Positions 9,047 to 18,399 of a stretch of 64,000 nt of DNA are shown here, in pieces. This stretch comes from Paenibacillus sp. FSL R5-0623. Its GTDB lineage: Bacteria; Bacillota; Bacilli; Paenibacillales; Paenibacillaceae. Position numbers and translations under genes: made by a program. The notes beneath the pieces are model-generated. The model made no database searches. It worked only from the letters and a program-made list of their open reading frames with translations, and was not told the origin of the DNA. Location: the NCBI RefSeq assembly GCF_037974265.1, contig NZ_CP150233.1, positions 2,046,001 through 2,110,000 of the forward strand. Reading direction: 5' to 3'. The first letter of the stretch is position 1. The number at the start of each line of letters is the position of its first letter.

Positions 9047-10339
9047 ATGAAATTAGAAAAATTTGCTCACCCAACTGAAGGCGAAAAAATCCAAATTGAT
9101 AATGGTACACTTCAAGTACCTAGTAATCCAATCATTCCATTTATCGAAGGTGACGGTACAGGCCGTGATATCTGGAAAGCTTCCAAACGTGTATTGGATG
9201 CAGCTGTTGAAAAAGCTTATGATGGCAACAAAAAAATCGCTTGGTATGAAGTGTTTGCTGGACAAAAAGCATTCGATACATACGGTGAGTGGTTGCCGAA
9301 TGATACACTGGAAGCCATTCGTGAGTATATCGTAGCGATCAAAGGACCATTGACTACGCCAATCGGTGGCGGTATTCGTTCCCTGAACGTAGCCCTGCGT
9401 CAAGAGCTTGACCTGTACACATGCTTGCGTCCTGTTCGTTATTTCGACGGCGTACCTTCTCCGGTTAAACGTCCTGAGTTGGTAGACATGGTCATTTTCC
9501 GTGAGAATACGGAAGATATCTATGCAGGAATCGAGTATGCTGAAGGTTCTGAAGAAGTGAAAAAAGTGATCCAGTTCCTGCAACAGGAGATGGGTGCTAA
9601 CAAAATCCGTTTCCCTGAGACTTCCGGTATTGGTATCAAACCAGTTTCTTCCGAAGGTTCGAAACGTCTGGTACGTGCAGCAGTGCAGTACGCAATTGAC
9701 CATAACCGTAAGACGGTTACATTGGTACACAAAGGTAATATCATGAAATTCACAGAAGGTGCCTTCAAAAACTGGGGATATGAAGTGGCTGAAGAAGAGT
9801 TCGCTGACAAAGTATTCACATGGGCACAATACGACATCATCAAAGAAAAAGAAGGTACAGATGCAGCGAATGCAGCACAAAAAGCTGCTGAAGATGCTGG
9901 TAAAATCATCGTAAAAGATGCGATTGCCGATATCGCTCTGCAACAAGTATTGACTCGTCCAGGCGAATTTGATGTTATCGCAACATTGAACCTGAACGGT
10001 GACTATCTGTCCGATGCACTTGCAGCGCAAGTTGGCGGAATTGGTATCGCTCCTGGAGCGAACATCAACTACGTAACAGGACATGCTATCTTCGAAGCAA
10101 CTCACGGTACTGCACCTAAATACGCGGACAAAGATGTCGTGAACCCTGGTTCCGTTATTCTGTCCGGAGTAATGTTGCTTGAGCACTTGGGATGGCAAGA
10201 AGCAGCTAACCTGATCTACAAAGGTATGGAAACATCCATTAACAATAAAACAGTAACGTATGACTTTGCACGTCTGATGGACGGCGCAACTGAAGTGAAA
10301 TGTTCTGAATTCGCGGATCAAATCATTAAAAACCTGTAA
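9047..10339 (+). CDS. icd: Isocitrate dehydrogenase (NADP-dependent)
   Basis: 430 residues. Oxidatively decarboxylates isocitrate to 2-oxoglutarate. Seen: [12 protein letters not shown] near the N-terminus, the isocitrate-binding loop [14 protein letters not shown] (its Ser is the residue phosphorylated in E. coli), NITEDIYAG-type segment [13 protein letters not shown], and the NADP loop [30 protein letters not shown] precedes the ATG. The 147-base gap from citZ contains a TATAAT but no clear -35. Confidence 0.97.
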   Translation: MKLEKFAHPTEGEKIQIDNGTLQVPSNPIIPFIEGDGTGRDIWKASKRVLDAAVEKAYDGNKKIAWYEVFAGQKAFDTYGEWLPNDTLEAIREYIVAIKGPLTTPIGGGIRSLNVALRQELDLYTCLRPVRYFDGVPSPVKRPELVDMVIFRENTEDIYAGIEYAEGSEEVKKVIQFLQQEMGANKIRFPETSGIGIKPVSSEGSKRLVRAAVQYAIDHNRKTVTLVHKGNIMKFTEGAFKNWGYEVAEEEFADKVFTWAQYDIIKEKEGTDAANAAQKAAEDAGKIIVKDAIADIALQQVLTRPGEFDVIATLNLNGDYLSDALAAQVGGIGIAPGANINYVTGHAIFEATHGTAPKYADKDVVNPGSVILSGVMLLEHLGWQEAANLIYKGMETSINNKTVTYDFARLMDGATEVKCSEFADQIIKNL

Positions 10340-10354
10340 GGGGAGATGTGAATC

Positions 10355-11296
10355 TTGACTATTCAGCGCAAAAAAATCACAGTAGTCGGCGCCGGTTTTA
10401 CCGGTGCTACGACCGCATTAATGCTTGCCCAAAAAGAACTCGGGGATGTTGTGCTGGTTGATATTCCTCAACTGGAGAACCCGACGAAGGGGAAAGCACT
10501 CGATATGATGGAAGCAAGTCCTGTTCAAGGATTTGACAGTCATATCGTGGGTACTTCCAACTACGAAGATACTGCAGGTTCTGAGATTGTAATCATCACC
10601 GCTGGTATCGCCCGTAAACCGGGTATGAGCCGCGACGATCTGGTCAATACGAATGCGGGTATCGTGAAGTCCGTTTGTGAAAATGTGAAAAAATATTGCC
10701 CTGATTCCATCGTCATTATTCTAAGCAACCCGGTGGATGCGATGACTTATGCAGCTTATCAGACCCTTGGTTTTCCTAAAAACCGTGTTATCGGTCAGTC
10801 AGGTGTTCTGGATACAGCACGTTATTGTACCTTCATTGCGCAAGAGTTGAACGTATCTGTTGAAGATGTTCGTGGATTCGTTCTTGGCGGTCACGGAGAC
10901 GATATGGTGCCTCTCGTTCGTTATTCGAGCGTGGGAGGCATTCCGATAGATACGCTGATTCCGGCTGACCGGATCGAATCCATCGTGCAGCGCACACGTG
11001 TAGGCGGTGGTGAGATTGTGAACCTGCTTGGTAACGGCAGTGCATATTACGCTCCAGCGGCTTCACTTGTTCAGATGACCGAAGCGATTTTGAAGGACAA
11101 GAAACGTATCATTCCAGTGATCGCTTATCTTGAAGGTGAATATGGCTATAATGATCTGTTCCTCGGTGTACCAACCATTCTGGGTGGTAACGGCATTGAG
11201 AAAATATTCGAACTTGACCTGACTGCGGAAGAAAAAGCAGGGTTGGATAAATCGGCTGATTCGGTTCGCAACGTCATTTCGGTAGTAAACCTGTAA
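10355..11296 (+). CDS. mdh: Malate dehydrogenase
   Basis: 313 residues, LDH-like MDH class. Interconverts malate and oxaloacetate with NAD. The Rossmann motif [12 protein letters not shown], the substrate-binding arginine in [13 protein letters not shown], and the catalytic histidine in [20 protein letters not shown] are visible. TTG start at 10355 with GGGGAG 9 bases upstream and only 15 bases after icd, so it is co-transcribed. A strong terminator ends the operon. Confidence 0.97.
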   Translation: MTIQRKKITVVGAGFTGATTALMLAQKELGDVVLVDIPQLENPTKGKALDMMEASPVQGFDSHIVGTSNYEDTAGSEIVIITAGIARKPGMSRDDLVNTNAGIVKSVCENVKKYCPDSIVIILSNPVDAMTYAAYQTLGFPKNRVIGQSGVLDTARYCTFIAQELNVSVEDVRGFVLGGHGDDMVPLVRYSSVGGIPIDTLIPADRIESIVQRTRVGGGEIVNLLGNGSAYYAPAASLVQMTEAILKDKKRIIPVIAYLEGEYGYNDLFLGVPTILGGNGIEKIFELDLTAEEKAGLDKSADSVRNVISVVNL

Positions 11297-11322
11297 GTTT
11301 GAAAACTTTTTGAACAGAAGCT

Positions 11323-11360
11323 AAAAGAAAACCTCCGGTAAACCCGGAGGTTTTCTTTTC
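11323..11360 (+). terminator. Terminator after mdh
   Basis: A near-perfect AAAAGAAAACCTCCGG / CCGGAGGTTTTCTTTT stem with a 5-base loop and T-rich tail. Confidence 0.9.
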
Positions 11361-11431
11361 TTTGGATAAGTTCCCCAGTATAATGGAATGTGATGTATAG
11401 CACACCGAAAATGTTGAGGAGGATGAAAATT

Positions 11432-11857
11432 TTGACAATGATTATGTATCTGCTCCATATTGTTGGAGCACTGGCGATGGGATTCTATTTGATTCTGCCA
11501 TTTGTGGTCGGAAAAATCCGTACCTTGAATGCTGCAGCACAAGAGGGAGCCTTTGCATCGCTTCGTTCTTTGAACAAAGTCGCGCAGTATGGACTTGTAA
11601 TCCAACTTCTTACTGGTGGTTACCTGATGACCAAAGGTGAGTATTCTCATGTCTGGATGGCTGTTGTTGTTGTTCTGCTCTTAGCTATTGCGGCTATTGG
11701 AGGAATTATGGGTAAACCGCTGCGACTCGCTGCAGAAGGTGTGAAGAACAAGCGTGATGTGGGCCCTGAGCAAAGCAAAATCCGTATGTTCAGTACACTT
11801 CTGGCTGTATTTTTGCTAATCATGGTGTACCTGATGGTGAATAATCAGGTGATCTAA
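11432..11857 (+). CDS. Small four-helix membrane protein, unknown function
   Basis: 141 residues from the TTG at 11432, which lies 9 bases after GAGGAGG (11416-11422); an upstream in-frame ATG falls inside that ribosome site. Four hydrophobic segments are evident (from MYLLHIVGALAMGFYLILPF to LLAVFLLIMVYLMV), with a short basic C-terminal loop. The layout resembles small DUF2269/CopD-like integral membrane proteins, but no diagnostic residue is seen. Confidence 0.6.
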   Translation: MTMIMYLLHIVGALAMGFYLILPFVVGKIRTLNAAAQEGAFASLRSLNKVAQYGLVIQLLTGGYLMTKGEYSHVWMAVVVVLLLAIAAIGGIMGKPLRLAAEGVKNKRDVGPEQSKIRMFSTLLAVFLLIMVYLMVNNQVI

Positions 11858-11977
11858 GTGCGTTGTGGACGATTAATCCATCCTACGAAGATGTATTGTT
11901 AGTTGTTGGTTAAGCGTTTGCAGACGTAATTAGGACAAGCCATATGATATGTAAGATGGTGTTCCGTTGAAACAAAT

Positions 11978-12017
11978 AAAAAGATAGACAGCCTCATTGG
12001 CTGTCTATCTTTTTATT
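11978..12017. terminator. Bidirectional terminator
   Basis: AAAAAGATAGACAGCC / GGCTGTCTATCTTTTT with a 5-base loop gives U-runs on both strands for the two convergent genes. Confidence 0.9.
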
Positions 12018-12120
12018 ATCGAGATGAGATCAGCAGTCCTCGGTGTATTTAAACTGGAACTAGAGGGATCACTACCCTTCATAACAGCATGCATATTCCA
12101 TCAGATACGGTCTACATTGG

Positions 12121-13680
12121 TTAGGTTGTACTCACAGTATACGCACGCACTGCATTTCGACCGTTGCGCTTGGATTCGTACAAGGCAGTATCAGCGTCGC
12201 GTAACAAGGACTCCAGCGAATCTGACCCTCCATTGTACTGGGCAATACCAAAGCTTGAGGTCAGTGTAATAGGCACTCCCTTAACATCCAGGGGGTCATT
12301 CAATAAGGCAACTCTCAGTTGTTCGGCAAGTTTCTCGGCTTCTTGAAGCGAGGTATTCGGAAGAGCGATGACAAACTCTTCTCCTCCATAACGGGCAAAC
12401 AACATCTCAGGGCTTAAATATCGATTACAAACAGAGACGACATGAATGATGGCCTGATCGCCAACATCATGCCCGTACGTATCGTTGATGCGTTTAAAGT
12501 AATCAATATCAAATAAAATAAATGAAACAGGTTGCAGATTAAGCTGAGCTTCACTCAAAATCTCCCGTCCTCTATGCAAAAATTGAGTGCGGTTATAGAT
12601 TTTGGTCAAACCATCGAAATAAGCCAGTTGTTTCAGCTGTTCTTGCAAGAAGCGTTGTTCCGTTATATCGATTAACATAATTAGACTGCCCACAGTCTGT
12701 GCATCCTTGTTATACACGTAAGATGTCCTGACCTGGTAACAGACGGTCTCTCCATTTAACTGCCAGTACAGATCGGTTTGCAATCCTTCTCTTCCGTATT
12801 CAACGGGAAACGTCTTTCCAGCAAGATTAAGCCAGATATCATCCAAGGGTTGGCCAATCATGGCTGTATCAAGCTCTGGCAACATGTCACGCAGAGATCG
12901 GTTGTAATCGACCAGTCGATTGAAACTATCCAGTACAATAACACCTTCACGCATGCTCTCGAAAATACTGTCTTTGGCGATGGGTACGATGGTCAGTAGA
13001 CGTGAGGATAGAATCGCCCAGATATACATAGCAGACGTGATACACATGAGTACGGGTACGGGGTCCATCCCGCCGGGGGTCACACCAAGCAAATACAGAA
13101 AAGCTGCGACCATAGGAATAATCTGTGAAGTAATGAGAGTAAGTAATTGACGACGATACATCTTCTTGGTATGTCTCCATTGTCCGATCAGAATGAGGCA
13201 GGCACATAACAGACAGGAAAAGGTGAATGCACCGTGTACAACATACCATTGGCCCACTGCGATATCCATCAGAGGAACGGGACTATCTTCTCTCAGCCAT
13301 ACTTTTTTATAAAATAGATGATGAAAGTCATTGGTTGCAACCATAGCTAGTGTAACGGAAGGGATTACAAACAATGAGGCAGTTACCTTTTTGGATAACG
13401 TTTTTCCAGTGTACTTTATCATCAACATGAGGCCAAGAGATGCGGAGAAGGGCATGCCTATATACTCCACGGTGGTCCAAAACATCATCTGCTCCAGCGT
13501 GTTGCTGGCTAGCTCAATCGCATAACCAAAAGTGTATATGGAGAGTGCTGCTGTGTAGAGAATGAATATTTTGGAACTGGGGATCTCGGATCTTCTGAAA
13601 TAGGTATATAAACACAAAAAGACATTCAGCACGGCTGAAGTAGCTACGAGTGTTATATATGAATTAATATGCGATTCCAT
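12121..13680 (-). CDS. Membrane diguanylate cyclase (7TM sensor - PAS - GGDEF)
   Basis: 519 residues. Seven or more hydrophobic segments in residues 1-220 match the 7TM histidine-kinase-type sensor domain; a PAS domain (about 225-345) follows and a GGDEF domain occupies roughly 350-515. The active-site loop reads RYGGEEFVIALP, so cyclic-di-GMP synthesis is likely, and the preceding FDIDYFKRINDTYGHDVGD holds the metal-binding Asp. No RxxD inhibitory site is seen just before GGEEF. ATG at 13680 has a GGAG site. The signal sensed is unknown. Confidence 0.88.
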   Translation of the reverse strand: MESHINSYITLVATSAVLNVFLCLYTYFRRSEIPSSKIFILYTAALSIYTFGYAIELASNTLEQMMFWTTVEYIGMPFSASLGLMLMIKYTGKTLSKKVTASLFVIPSVTLAMVATNDFHHLFYKKVWLREDSPVPLMDIAVGQWYVVHGAFTFSCLLCACLILIGQWRHTKKMYRRQLLTLITSQIIPMVAAFLYLLGVTPGGMDPVPVLMCITSAMYIWAILSSRLLTIVPIAKDSIFESMREGVIVLDSFNRLVDYNRSLRDMLPELDTAMIGQPLDDIWLNLAGKTFPVEYGREGLQTDLYWQLNGETVCYQVRTSYVYNKDAQTVGSLIMLIDITEQRFLQEQLKQLAYFDGLTKIYNRTQFLHRGREILSEAQLNLQPVSFILFDIDYFKRINDTYGHDVGDQAIIHVVSVCNRYLSPEMLFARYGGEEFVIALPNTSLQEAEKLAEQLRVALLNDPLDVKGVPITLTSSFGIAQYNGGSDSLESLLRDADTALYESKRNGRNAVRAYTVSTT

Positions 13681-14069
13681 TGTCAGGTCTCCATGTTAGT
13701 TTAGAATGATTAAACCAATAAAAATGAGAGTTAAAGCACATCAGTATACTGTACATTGTACATCAGCCCATGCAGCATAGGAATACGCTTTGTATCATGA
13801 AACAGTCTAATTTTGAATAAATTTCGAATTTTGGCAAAACAGGCATTGAAGCAAATAGGTTGTTTGATATCCAAAGATCGTGGTAAATAACGATTAGAGA
13901 CAGCACGCTGAGACTTGAGTTGCTGTTGATCACAGAAGAATAATCTGGACTGTTACTGCCATCCTACAGAATGAGACTTTTTTCAGAGAACGAAAGACAA
14001 GGAAGTGTGCAGTTATGTCCATGTCTTCTGTAATCCAAATATGTTCACATTTTGAGAGGAGAATGTTAG
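13681..14069. other. 389-base gap between the GGDEF gene and the SDR gene
   Basis: AT-rich, no open frame. GTTTGA and GGTAAA near 13860-13885, 14 bases apart, loosely resemble a sigma-B promoter, which would suit the stress-type SDR downstream; the match is weak. Confidence 0.3.
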
Positions 14070-14939
14070 ATGTCAACTACACCACAAAATCAAAAAACAA
14101 TGCCAGCACAGCACCAGGATCAACGCCCCGGAATCGAATCAGAGATGCATCCCAGACCGGAATTTGAGAAGCCTGAATACAAGGCAGCAGGTAAACTGAC
14201 GGGTAAGGTGGCGCTTATTACAGGGGGTGACAGCGGAATTGGACGTGCTGTTGCTGTTACGTATGCCAAGGAAGGCGCGGATGTCGCCATTGTATACCTG
14301 AGCGAGCACGAAGATGCCAAGGAAACGAAGCGTCAGGTCGAACAGGAAGGACGCAAGTGCATCTTGATTGCAGGTGACATTGGTGATGATGCCTTTGCGA
14401 AGAAGTCGGTTCAACAGACAGTGAATGAACTGGGCAAACTGGACATTGTCGTGAATAACGCAGCAGAACAGCATCCACAGCAGAATCTGGAGGATATTAC
14501 GCCAGAACAGCTGGAGCGTACATTCCGTACCAATATCTTCGGCATGTTCTATGTGACACAAGCAGCCCTTCCACATCTGAAGCAGGGCAGTACGATAATT
14601 AATACAACCTCCATCACAGCCTATCGCGGCAGCCCGACACTGCTTGACTATTCGTCTACCAAAGGAGCAATCACTTCGTTCACTCGTTCGTTGTCGATGA
14701 ATGTGATTGAGAAGGGAATTCGTGTTAATGCCGTTGCACCAGGGCCGATCTGGACACCACTCATTCCATCCACATTTGATGAGAAAAAAGTAAGTGAGTT
14801 CGGCGCAACGCAACCAATGAAGCGGCCAGGACAACCGGATGAACTGGCTCCCGCCTATGTATATCTAGCTTCAGATGATTCTTCGTATGTGAGCGGACAG
14901 GTGATGCATGTAAATGGCGGAGAAGTGGTGAACGGATAA
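14070..14939 (+). CDS. SDR family oxidoreductase (general-stress dehydrogenase type)
   Basis: 289 residues. Classical short-chain dehydrogenase with an extra 40-residue N-terminal tail, as in the YhdF/YhxC group of Bacillus stress proteins. The cofactor motif ITGGDSGIGRAVAV, the NNAAEQHP segment, and the catalytic Ser-Tyr-Lys (TTSITAY, LDYSSTKGA) are complete. The C-terminal DDSSYVSGQVMHVNGG is typical. GAGAGGAGAA precedes the ATG. Substrate unknown. Confidence 0.9.
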   Translation: MSTTPQNQKTMPAQHQDQRPGIESEMHPRPEFEKPEYKAAGKLTGKVALITGGDSGIGRAVAVTYAKEGADVAIVYLSEHEDAKETKRQVEQEGRKCILIAGDIGDDAFAKKSVQQTVNELGKLDIVVNNAAEQHPQQNLEDITPEQLERTFRTNIFGMFYVTQAALPHLKQGSTIINTTSITAYRGSPTLLDYSSTKGAITSFTRSLSMNVIEKGIRVNAVAPGPIWTPLIPSTFDEKKVSEFGATQPMKRPGQPDELAPAYVYLASDDSSYVSGQVMHVNGGEVVNG

Positions 14940-14983
14940 TACGTAAAGAACGTTTAGACTCAGGATAAGATTTATTATATAGA

Positions 14984-15028
14984 GAGGCGTATCGCTTTCA
15001 GCATGGCTGAGCGGTGCGTCTTTTTTAT
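14984..15028 (+). terminator. Terminator after the SDR gene
   Basis: An imperfect hairpin (GAGGCGTATCGCTTTCAGC against GCTGAGCGGTGCGTC) ends in six T residues. Confidence 0.7.
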
Positions 15029-15190
15029 ATCAGGGGAATGTGCAAGTTTAAGATGCGGTTAGCAGCTGTTTACAAAAGTCTGCATCTGCGTTGATACATA
15101 TATGATATTGTACGAATAACCTCGCTGACTGGAATCTCCCTAATCTGTGATATGATAGATCGAGCAATTATACTCGGAGGGATAAGTCAT

Positions 15191-15538
15191 ATGAAAATTA
15201 GCAAACAGAATGCAGCACATTATATATGGGGTGCACAGTGCGATGGCTGGCACCTTGTTCAAAACGATAAATTGAGCATCATTCATGAGCGAATGCCTGC
15301 AGGAACGGCTGAAATACGACATTACCATTCGGTAAGCCGTCAGTTTTTTTTCATCCTCAGCGGTGAAGCGTGTATGGAACTTAATGGAGAGACGTTTGTG
15401 CTGGAAACCCATGAAGGAATAGAGATTGCACCCGGAATGCCGCATCAGATGATGAATCGGAGCAACGAGGAAGTGGAGTTTCTCGTAATTTCCAATCCAG
15501 GTACCCGTGGGGACCGAATTGAACTGGATTCAATGTAG
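15191..15538 (+). CDS. Cupin-domain protein
   Basis: 115 residues from the ATG at 15191, which has GGAGGGATAA upstream; the frame from 15152 is an over-extension. A single cupin barrel: motif 1 around RHYHSVSRQFFFILSGE and motif 2 GIEIAPGMPHQMMNRS hold His residues suited to bind one metal ion. Small stand-alone cupins are often sugar- or metabolite-binding; no substrate can be named. It lies 43 bases before phoR. Confidence 0.8.
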   Translation: MKISKQNAAHYIWGAQCDGWHLVQNDKLSIIHERMPAGTAEIRHYHSVSRQFFFILSGEACMELNGETFVLETHEGIEIAPGMPHQMMNRSNEEVEFLVISNPGTRGDRIELDSM

Positions 15539-15581
15539 AGCAATTCATAAGATATTAATCTGATCATAAAGGAAGAGATAG

Positions 15582-17402
15582 ATGAGACCGTTCCGAATTC
15601 GCCTTGCCATCATTATGATGGTGCTGATCGGTGTATCCGTCATTGTGGCTGGATATACGATGGGCAAAGTGTTTAAGACTACGCATATAGCCGCATTGGA
15701 GCAAACCATGGTGCGCGAGATTAATTTGCTCAAAGCAACTTTTCCATTCCATGATGCAAGTGATCCAACCTCGGAAGCCACACGAAAGTATTATTCAGAT
15801 CGGGCGTTGGAACTGGATCGTCTGACGGATTCCCGGGTAACCTTCATCAATAAAGACGGCACGGTCATTGGGGATTCCGAGAGTGATCCGGCATCCATGG
15901 ATAATCACTTGGACCGTGAGGAGATTAAGGGTGCCGTTGGAGATGGGTACGGCCAATCCATACGCTACAGTGAGACATTGGGACAAGACATGCTGTATGT
16001 AGCACTACCTGTGAATTCGGATCAAAGTGACATGATTGAAATCCCTAGCGGCAAATTTGATGGCTACATTCGTCTATCCATGAGTCTACAGGCTGTGGAT
16101 CAAGGGCTTCAGCGTGGTTGGATGATTATGTTTGCTGCACTTGGACTATTGTTCTTAATTGTCGCGTTTGTCAGTTATCGGGTTGCACGCGGATTAACCT
16201 CCCCGATTGAGCATATTACAAAAGTGGCCCATCGGATCACCAAGCTGGAATACGATGCCAGAGTTGATGTAACGCGTAGAGATGAGATCGGACAACTGGG
16301 GCTTGCCATAAACGGAATGGCAGACAGCTTGCAGTCACAGCTGAAGACGATTCGTGACAATGAAGCGTTGCTACAGAGTGTCCTCGCGAACATGACGGGA
16401 GGAATTGTCATGATCGACGCAGGGCAATCCATTGCACTGGTCAATCGGGAAGCGGAGCGTATGCTTGGTATTCAGGCAGGAAAGGTTACGAGTAAGCCTT
16501 ATACTGAATTGAAAAGACACTACGAATTAACACGTACAATCGAAGAGAGTGTTGCACTGAAAGAACGGATGCATGAAGAAGTGAGTGTGTTCAACCCGGA
16601 GGAAAAACTGATCCGTATTGATGGAGTACCGATGTCTGAAGATGATGGCGGTTATCGGGGCATGTTGTTCCTGTTGCAGGACGTGACGGCGATTCGCCGA
16701 TTGGAGTCCATGCGCAGTGAGTTTGTTGCAAATGTCTCTCATGAGCTCAAGACACCAGTCGCTGCGGTCAAAGGGTTTGCCGAAACGTTGCTCAGTGGCG
16801 GGGTACAGGATAAGGAGACAGAGCGATCATTCCTGAAAATCATCTATGATGAAGGAGATCGACTTAACCGATTAATCGGGGATATTCTGGAGTTATCCAA
16901 AATTGAATCGAAACGCGCACCGCTGCAATGCTCACCTGTTCATGTACACTCTTTCTTCGAAATGGTGCTGGGCACCTTGTCCAAGGTAGCGGAGAAAAAG
17001 CAAATTCGTCTGGAAATGCATGTTCCGGAGGAACTGTACATTGAAGCAGATGAGGACAAGATGAAGCAGATATTCATCAATCTGTTATCCAATGGTATCA
17101 ACTATACCCCGGATGGTGGACGAGTGAAGTTACAGGTGACGATGGATAACGATGATGAAGTGGTCTTTGCGGTGTCAGATACAGGCATTGGCATACCGAA
17201 AAAAGATTTGCCGCGAATCTTCGAACGGTTCTATCGCGTTGATAAAGGCAGATCCCGTAATTCAGGAGGCACAGGCCTTGGGCTTTCCATCGTTAAACAT
17301 CTGGTGGAACTGCATCATGGCAAATTGTCTGTAGAGAGTGAACTGGGCATGGGGACAACGTTCCGTGTGATCCTTCCATTCATTCAAGACGAAGAGATGT
17401 AG
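15582..17402 (+). CDS. phoR: Phosphate-response sensor histidine kinase PhoR
   Basis: 606 residues. Layout: transmembrane helix 1 (about 7-27), an extracytoplasmic sensor of about 150 residues, helix 2 (about 178-200), HAMP, PAS (about 262-365), HisKA with phospho-acceptor His387 in NVSHELKTPVAAVKGF, and HATPase (NLLSNGINYTPDGG, DTGIGIPKKD, GGTGLGLSIVKH). This is the PhoR/ResE/WalK architecture. The following PhoP-type regulator, the Pho boxes and pstB-phoU support PhoR. The gene comes before phoP, the reverse of Bacillus. Confidence 0.9.
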   Translation: MRPFRIRLAIIMMVLIGVSVIVAGYTMGKVFKTTHIAALEQTMVREINLLKATFPFHDASDPTSEATRKYYSDRALELDRLTDSRVTFINKDGTVIGDSESDPASMDNHLDREEIKGAVGDGYGQSIRYSETLGQDMLYVALPVNSDQSDMIEIPSGKFDGYIRLSMSLQAVDQGLQRGWMIMFAALGLLFLIVAFVSYRVARGLTSPIEHITKVAHRITKLEYDARVDVTRRDEIGQLGLAINGMADSLQSQLKTIRDNEALLQSVLANMTGGIVMIDAGQSIALVNREAERMLGIQAGKVTSKPYTELKRHYELTRTIEESVALKERMHEEVSVFNPEEKLIRIDGVPMSEDDGGYRGMLFLLQDVTAIRRLESMRSEFVANVSHELKTPVAAVKGFAETLLSGGVQDKETERSFLKIIYDEGDRLNRLIGDILELSKIESKRAPLQCSPVHVHSFFEMVLGTLSKVAEKKQIRLEMHVPEELYIEADEDKMKQIFINLLSNGINYTPDGGRVKLQVTMDNDDEVVFAVSDTGIGIPKKDLPRIFERFYRVDKGRSRNSGGTGLGLSIVKHLVELHHGKLSVESELGMGTTFRVILPFIQDEEM

Positions 17403-17437
17403 GCGTTTGGTATCAAAATGTAAAAAGTGTGTATTGT

Positions 17438-17454
17438 TTTACACCGCGTTAACA
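17438..17454 (+). promoter_or_regulatory. Pho box in front of phoP
   Basis: TTTACA and TTAACA, separated by 5 bases, form a tandem PhoP-binding repeat of 11-base period. A TATGAT at 17464-17469 is a possible -10. This gives phoP an autoregulated promoter separate from phoR. Confidence 0.65.
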
Positions 17455-17518
17455 AATTAGTGCTATGATAGAAAAAGTGTTGTGGCAACAGACAACCTAT
17501 GAAGAGAGAAGGGGTATC

Positions 17519-18247
17519 ATGGCACAGCGTTTGCTAGTTATTGAAGATGAACCTACATTATCAAGATTACTCACGTATAACCTGACACAGGAAGGTTATG
17601 ACGTTACGGCAGAGGATCACGGATCTGCAGGATATGATCGGGCCTTGTCCCAAGAATTTGATCTCATTTTGCTGGATTTGATGCTTCCGGGCATGAATGG
17701 TCTGGACATTCTGAGCAAGTTAAGAATACAGGGTGTTAGTACACCTGTTATCATTCTGACGGCCAAGAACGGTGAAGCCGAGGTTGTACAGGGACTGAAA
17801 TCAGGTGCCGATGATTATATTACCAAACCGTTTGGTGTGTCTGAGCTATTAGCCCGAGTGGATGCGGTATTAAGACGTTATTCCAATGGTGAAGATTTAC
17901 CACAGCTTGAGGACAAGGATGGCTCACGAATTATTCTGGGAGAGCTGGAGATTTATCCTCTGAAATATGAAGTGACATTGGGTGGACAATCCATCAGTCT
18001 GCGTCCAAAAGAGTTCGAAGTACTTCTATATTTGGCCAAAAAGCCGGGTGTGGTACTGACAAGGGATGATCTGATGAACGCTGTGTGGGGCTTCGATTAT
18101 ATCGGAGGTCAACGAACCGTGGATGTTCACGTCAGCTCATTACGTAAAAAGCTGGAGCTGGACCCGGAATCGGTTCACATTGATTCGATTCGTGGTGTAG
18201 GTTATAAATTGGTTGTCAAAAGAAAAACTCCCCATCATTCAAGTTAG
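17519..18247 (+). CDS. phoP: Phosphate-response regulator PhoP (OmpR family)
   Basis: 242 residues from the ATG at 17519, behind AGAGAAGGGG; the frame from 17465 is an over-extension. Receiver domain with phospho-acceptor Asp53 (LILLDLMLPGMNG), the Thr/Lys switch residues (VIILTAKNG, DYITKPFG) and a C-terminal winged helix (SLRPKEFEVLLYLAKKPG, VDVHVSSLRKKLE). PhoP~P binds TTAACA repeats; three such arrays occur in this region. The terminator stem starts within the last codons. Confidence 0.93.
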   Translation: MAQRLLVIEDEPTLSRLLTYNLTQEGYDVTAEDHGSAGYDRALSQEFDLILLDLMLPGMNGLDILSKLRIQGVSTPVIILTAKNGEAEVVQGLKSGADDYITKPFGVSELLARVDAVLRRYSNGEDLPQLEDKDGSRIILGELEIYPLKYEVTLGGQSISLRPKEFEVLLYLAKKPGVVLTRDDLMNAVWGFDYIGGQRTVDVHVSSLRKKLELDPESVHIDSIRGVGYKLVVKRKTPHHSS

Positions 18248-18270
18248 CAATGATCGGGGAGTTTTATTTT
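18223..18270 (+). terminator. Terminator overlapping the phoP 3' end
   Basis: AAAAACTCCCCATCATT pairs with AATGATCGGGGAGTTTTATT; the left arm lies inside the phoP coding sequence. Confidence 0.85.
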
Positions 18271-18306
18271 ACGTTCATTTAACATAAAGGAAGATTTTCC
18301 TTTACG
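18268..18306 (+). promoter_or_regulatory. Four-unit Pho box upstream of the CBS/MCP-like gene
   Basis: TTTACG, TTAACA, GAAGAT, TTTACG are placed at exact 11-base intervals (18268, 18279, 18290, 18301). The array starts within the phoP terminator tail and ends about 94 bases before the next gene's ATG. Confidence 0.65.
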
Positions 18307-18399
18307 TAGAGGGAGTAGCATGGACTTATCTGGGTGATACTTTATACCTACATAATCTATCTCAAGACGGAGCTAATACGTAAAGGAGATTGCGCATTT

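Noticed and set aside
9053..10321. A 422-codon open frame on the minus strand across icd
   Set aside because: It lies entirely antisense to a conserved, highly expressed gene; its Cys/Phe/Arg-rich translation matches no family and reflects the codon use of icd.
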